A stretch of 64,000 nucleotides of DNA, from assembly GCA_963844055.1 (NCBI GenBank), contig CAWJMN010000002.1, positions 2,170,001 through 2,234,000 of the forward strand, in the 5' to 3' direction. Below, piece by piece: positions 62,977 to 64,000 of the stretch. Position 1 is the first letter of the stretch, and each line of letters starts with the position of its first letter. The DNA is from CAWJMN01 sp963844055. GTDB lineage: Bacteria; Planctomycetota; Planctomycetia; Pirellulales; Pirellulaceae. A program made the position numbers and the translations under genes. A model generated the notes under the pieces. The model saw only the letters and a list, made by a program, of their open reading frames with translations. It did no database searches and was not told where the DNA came from.

Positions 62977-63960
62977 CTAGAAATCGCCACTGCTCAGCGC
63001 GGTACGCTGAATCACTTGGATTGCACTCCAGCTTCCAGGAGGGGCCATCGAACGGGTGTAGCCAGCAGGCCAAACCTTTTGGCCGTTGCTGCTAAGCAAG
63101 CGAGCGTAGACGTTGTAGCTGATCTTTTCGGTCACGAAGCGGACCGAGGTGTCGGCCATTGCCACATTGAAACCCTTGGAGTGAAAGCTCGAAGGTTGGG
63201 CGTTGTTGGTGTCGAGGGTTGGATTGGTGCGATTGGAATTGAGTGGCAAATTGAAGGCATTGTTGCCGAGCATAGTGGCATCCCAGATCACGCCCATCTT
63301 CAACTCGCTGGTTGCATCTTGCCAGCTGTTGGTGACAACGTTTTCGGTGAACATGATCGTGTTCGAAACGCCGTCGCCATTGTTGATGTCGGCACGAGAG
63401 GTCATGGCCGAGTAGCCGGCATTGCCAATGCGATCATCCATGGCACCATTTTCTGGCCAGTCGGCGGGATTGGCGTTGTAGACGTTTTCCATGCCGTTGT
63501 TACAGGCGTAAGAAAGGGGCGTGTTGTCGGTGAGGCTGGTGGCATCGCTGGGGCAAACGAGGATTCGAATGATCTTGGAGATTTCAGGGCTGGTGTAAGG
63601 ATTGATCCCGCTGCGATCAAGCTGATCGATGCGTGTCGACAGCGAGTTTTCACCCAGCGAATCCAGCAGGATGGTTGGCCAGCCGTAAATGCTGTTGTTG
63701 ACGTTGGTGTTGTCACCCATCGCAATGCGAACTTTTGTTGCAGGCGAATAAGTACGCGACGGAGGCAAGTTGCCACGTCCCGTTTCGTATTCGAGTGCGG
63801 CCTGCGCTACTTGACGCATGTTGCTGCTGCACTGGGTGCGACGAGCAGTCTCACGCGCGACTTGAATCGCGGGGAGCAACAGTCCCATCAACAACACAAC
63901 GATAGAAATGACGACGAGCAGCTCCACGATGGTGAAGCCAATGCGCATGCGACGAGCCAT
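62977..63960 (-). CDS. DUF1559 protein with prepilin-type N-terminus
   Basis: The 327-residue protein begins with a type IV prepilin-like N-terminus (MRIGFTIVELLVVISIVVLLMGLLLPAI), with the processing site G-FTIVE. A DUF1559 body follows: RETARRTQCSSNMRQVAQAALEYE, SIYGWPTILLDSLGENS, DGVSNTIMFTENV and the C-terminal GFNVAMADTSVRFVTEKIS. This family is one of the largest in planctomycetes and probably forms short pseudopilus-like or surface structures. Its start is preceded by AGAGGT. It is followed by a bidirectional terminator. Confidence 0.93.
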   Translation of the reverse strand: MARRMRIGFTIVELLVVISIVVLLMGLLLPAIQVARETARRTQCSSNMRQVAQAALEYETGRGNLPPSRTYSPATKVRIAMGDNTNVNNSIYGWPTILLDSLGENSLSTRIDQLDRSGINPYTSPEISKIIRILVCPSDATSLTDNTPLSYACNNGMENVYNANPADWPENGAMDDRIGNAGYSAMTSRADINNGDGVSNTIMFTENVVTNSWQDATSELKMGVIWDATMLGNNAFNLPLNSNRTNPTLDTNNAQPSSFHSKGFNVAMADTSVRFVTEKISYNVYARLLSSNGQKVWPAGYTRSMAPPGSWSAIQVIQRTALSSGDF

Positions 63961-64000
63961 GGAAGATACCTCTATTAAATGCCTGCCCTTGTTCCGAGGG

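Overview
The window looks like chromosome of a planctomycete, most likely Pirellulales-like. This is inferred from gene families typical of that phylum: two DUF1501 proteins, a PSCyt1/DUF1549/DUF1553 cytochrome protein, an SHD1-domain protein, a Ser/Thr kinase fused to a formylglycine-generating-enzyme (FGE) domain with DMG in place of DFG, a DUF1559 pseudopilin-like protein, and many secreted proteins of unknown function. Genes lie on both strands in short units. No rRNA, tRNA, CRISPR array or intact insertion sequence was seen.

Layout. 1-1.5 kb: a partial ABC-type ATPase and small hypotheticals. 2-3.4 kb: three short minus-strand genes, one of the SUKH immunity type, separated by spacers resembling degenerate integron attC sites. 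4.1-10.3 kb: an MgtA-type Mg2+ ATPase, purE-purK, and a DUF1501 protein. 10.4-19.2 kb: a zinc-ribbon membrane protein, two alpha/beta hydrolases, assimilatory sulfite reductase, and an LRR-PDZ protein. 19.2-23.8 kb: divergent tonB and TonB-dependent receptor with a strongly folded leader, then a c-type cytochrome. 24.5-33.7 kb: an accessory cluster with an ankyrin-SUFU protein, three paralogous membrane-anchored proteins, a SUFU gene relic and a kinase-FGE fusion, tied together by duplicated flanking sequences. 33.9-45.5 kb: CoA-binding protein, SufS-like desulfurase, lipoprotein, ICMT-like methyltransferase, aquaporin, HAD phosphatase, SHD1/WD40 protein, SPFH protein and IclR regulator. 45.5-54.8 kb: the PSD1-DUF1501 pair behind IclR, a CehA-type metallohydrolase with a divergent stand-alone copy of its N-terminal domain, and a Tat-exported hydrolase. 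55-58.7 kb: orphan small genes among interspersed repeats, a MITE-like element and a 249-bp-period tandem duplication. 58.7-64 kb: rsmD, two tandem secreted cyclophilins, a pterin dehydratase and a DUF1559 protein.

The most striking global feature is that eight otherwise intact genes carry nine frameshifts. Seven of these can each be explained by loss of one GC dinucleotide from a GCGC context. They hit genes usually needed or conserved (sufS, rsmD, glpF), so a systematic sequencing or assembly error is the leading explanation. A real -2 slippage mutation process is the alternative. Genes affected are annotated over their full reconstructed span.
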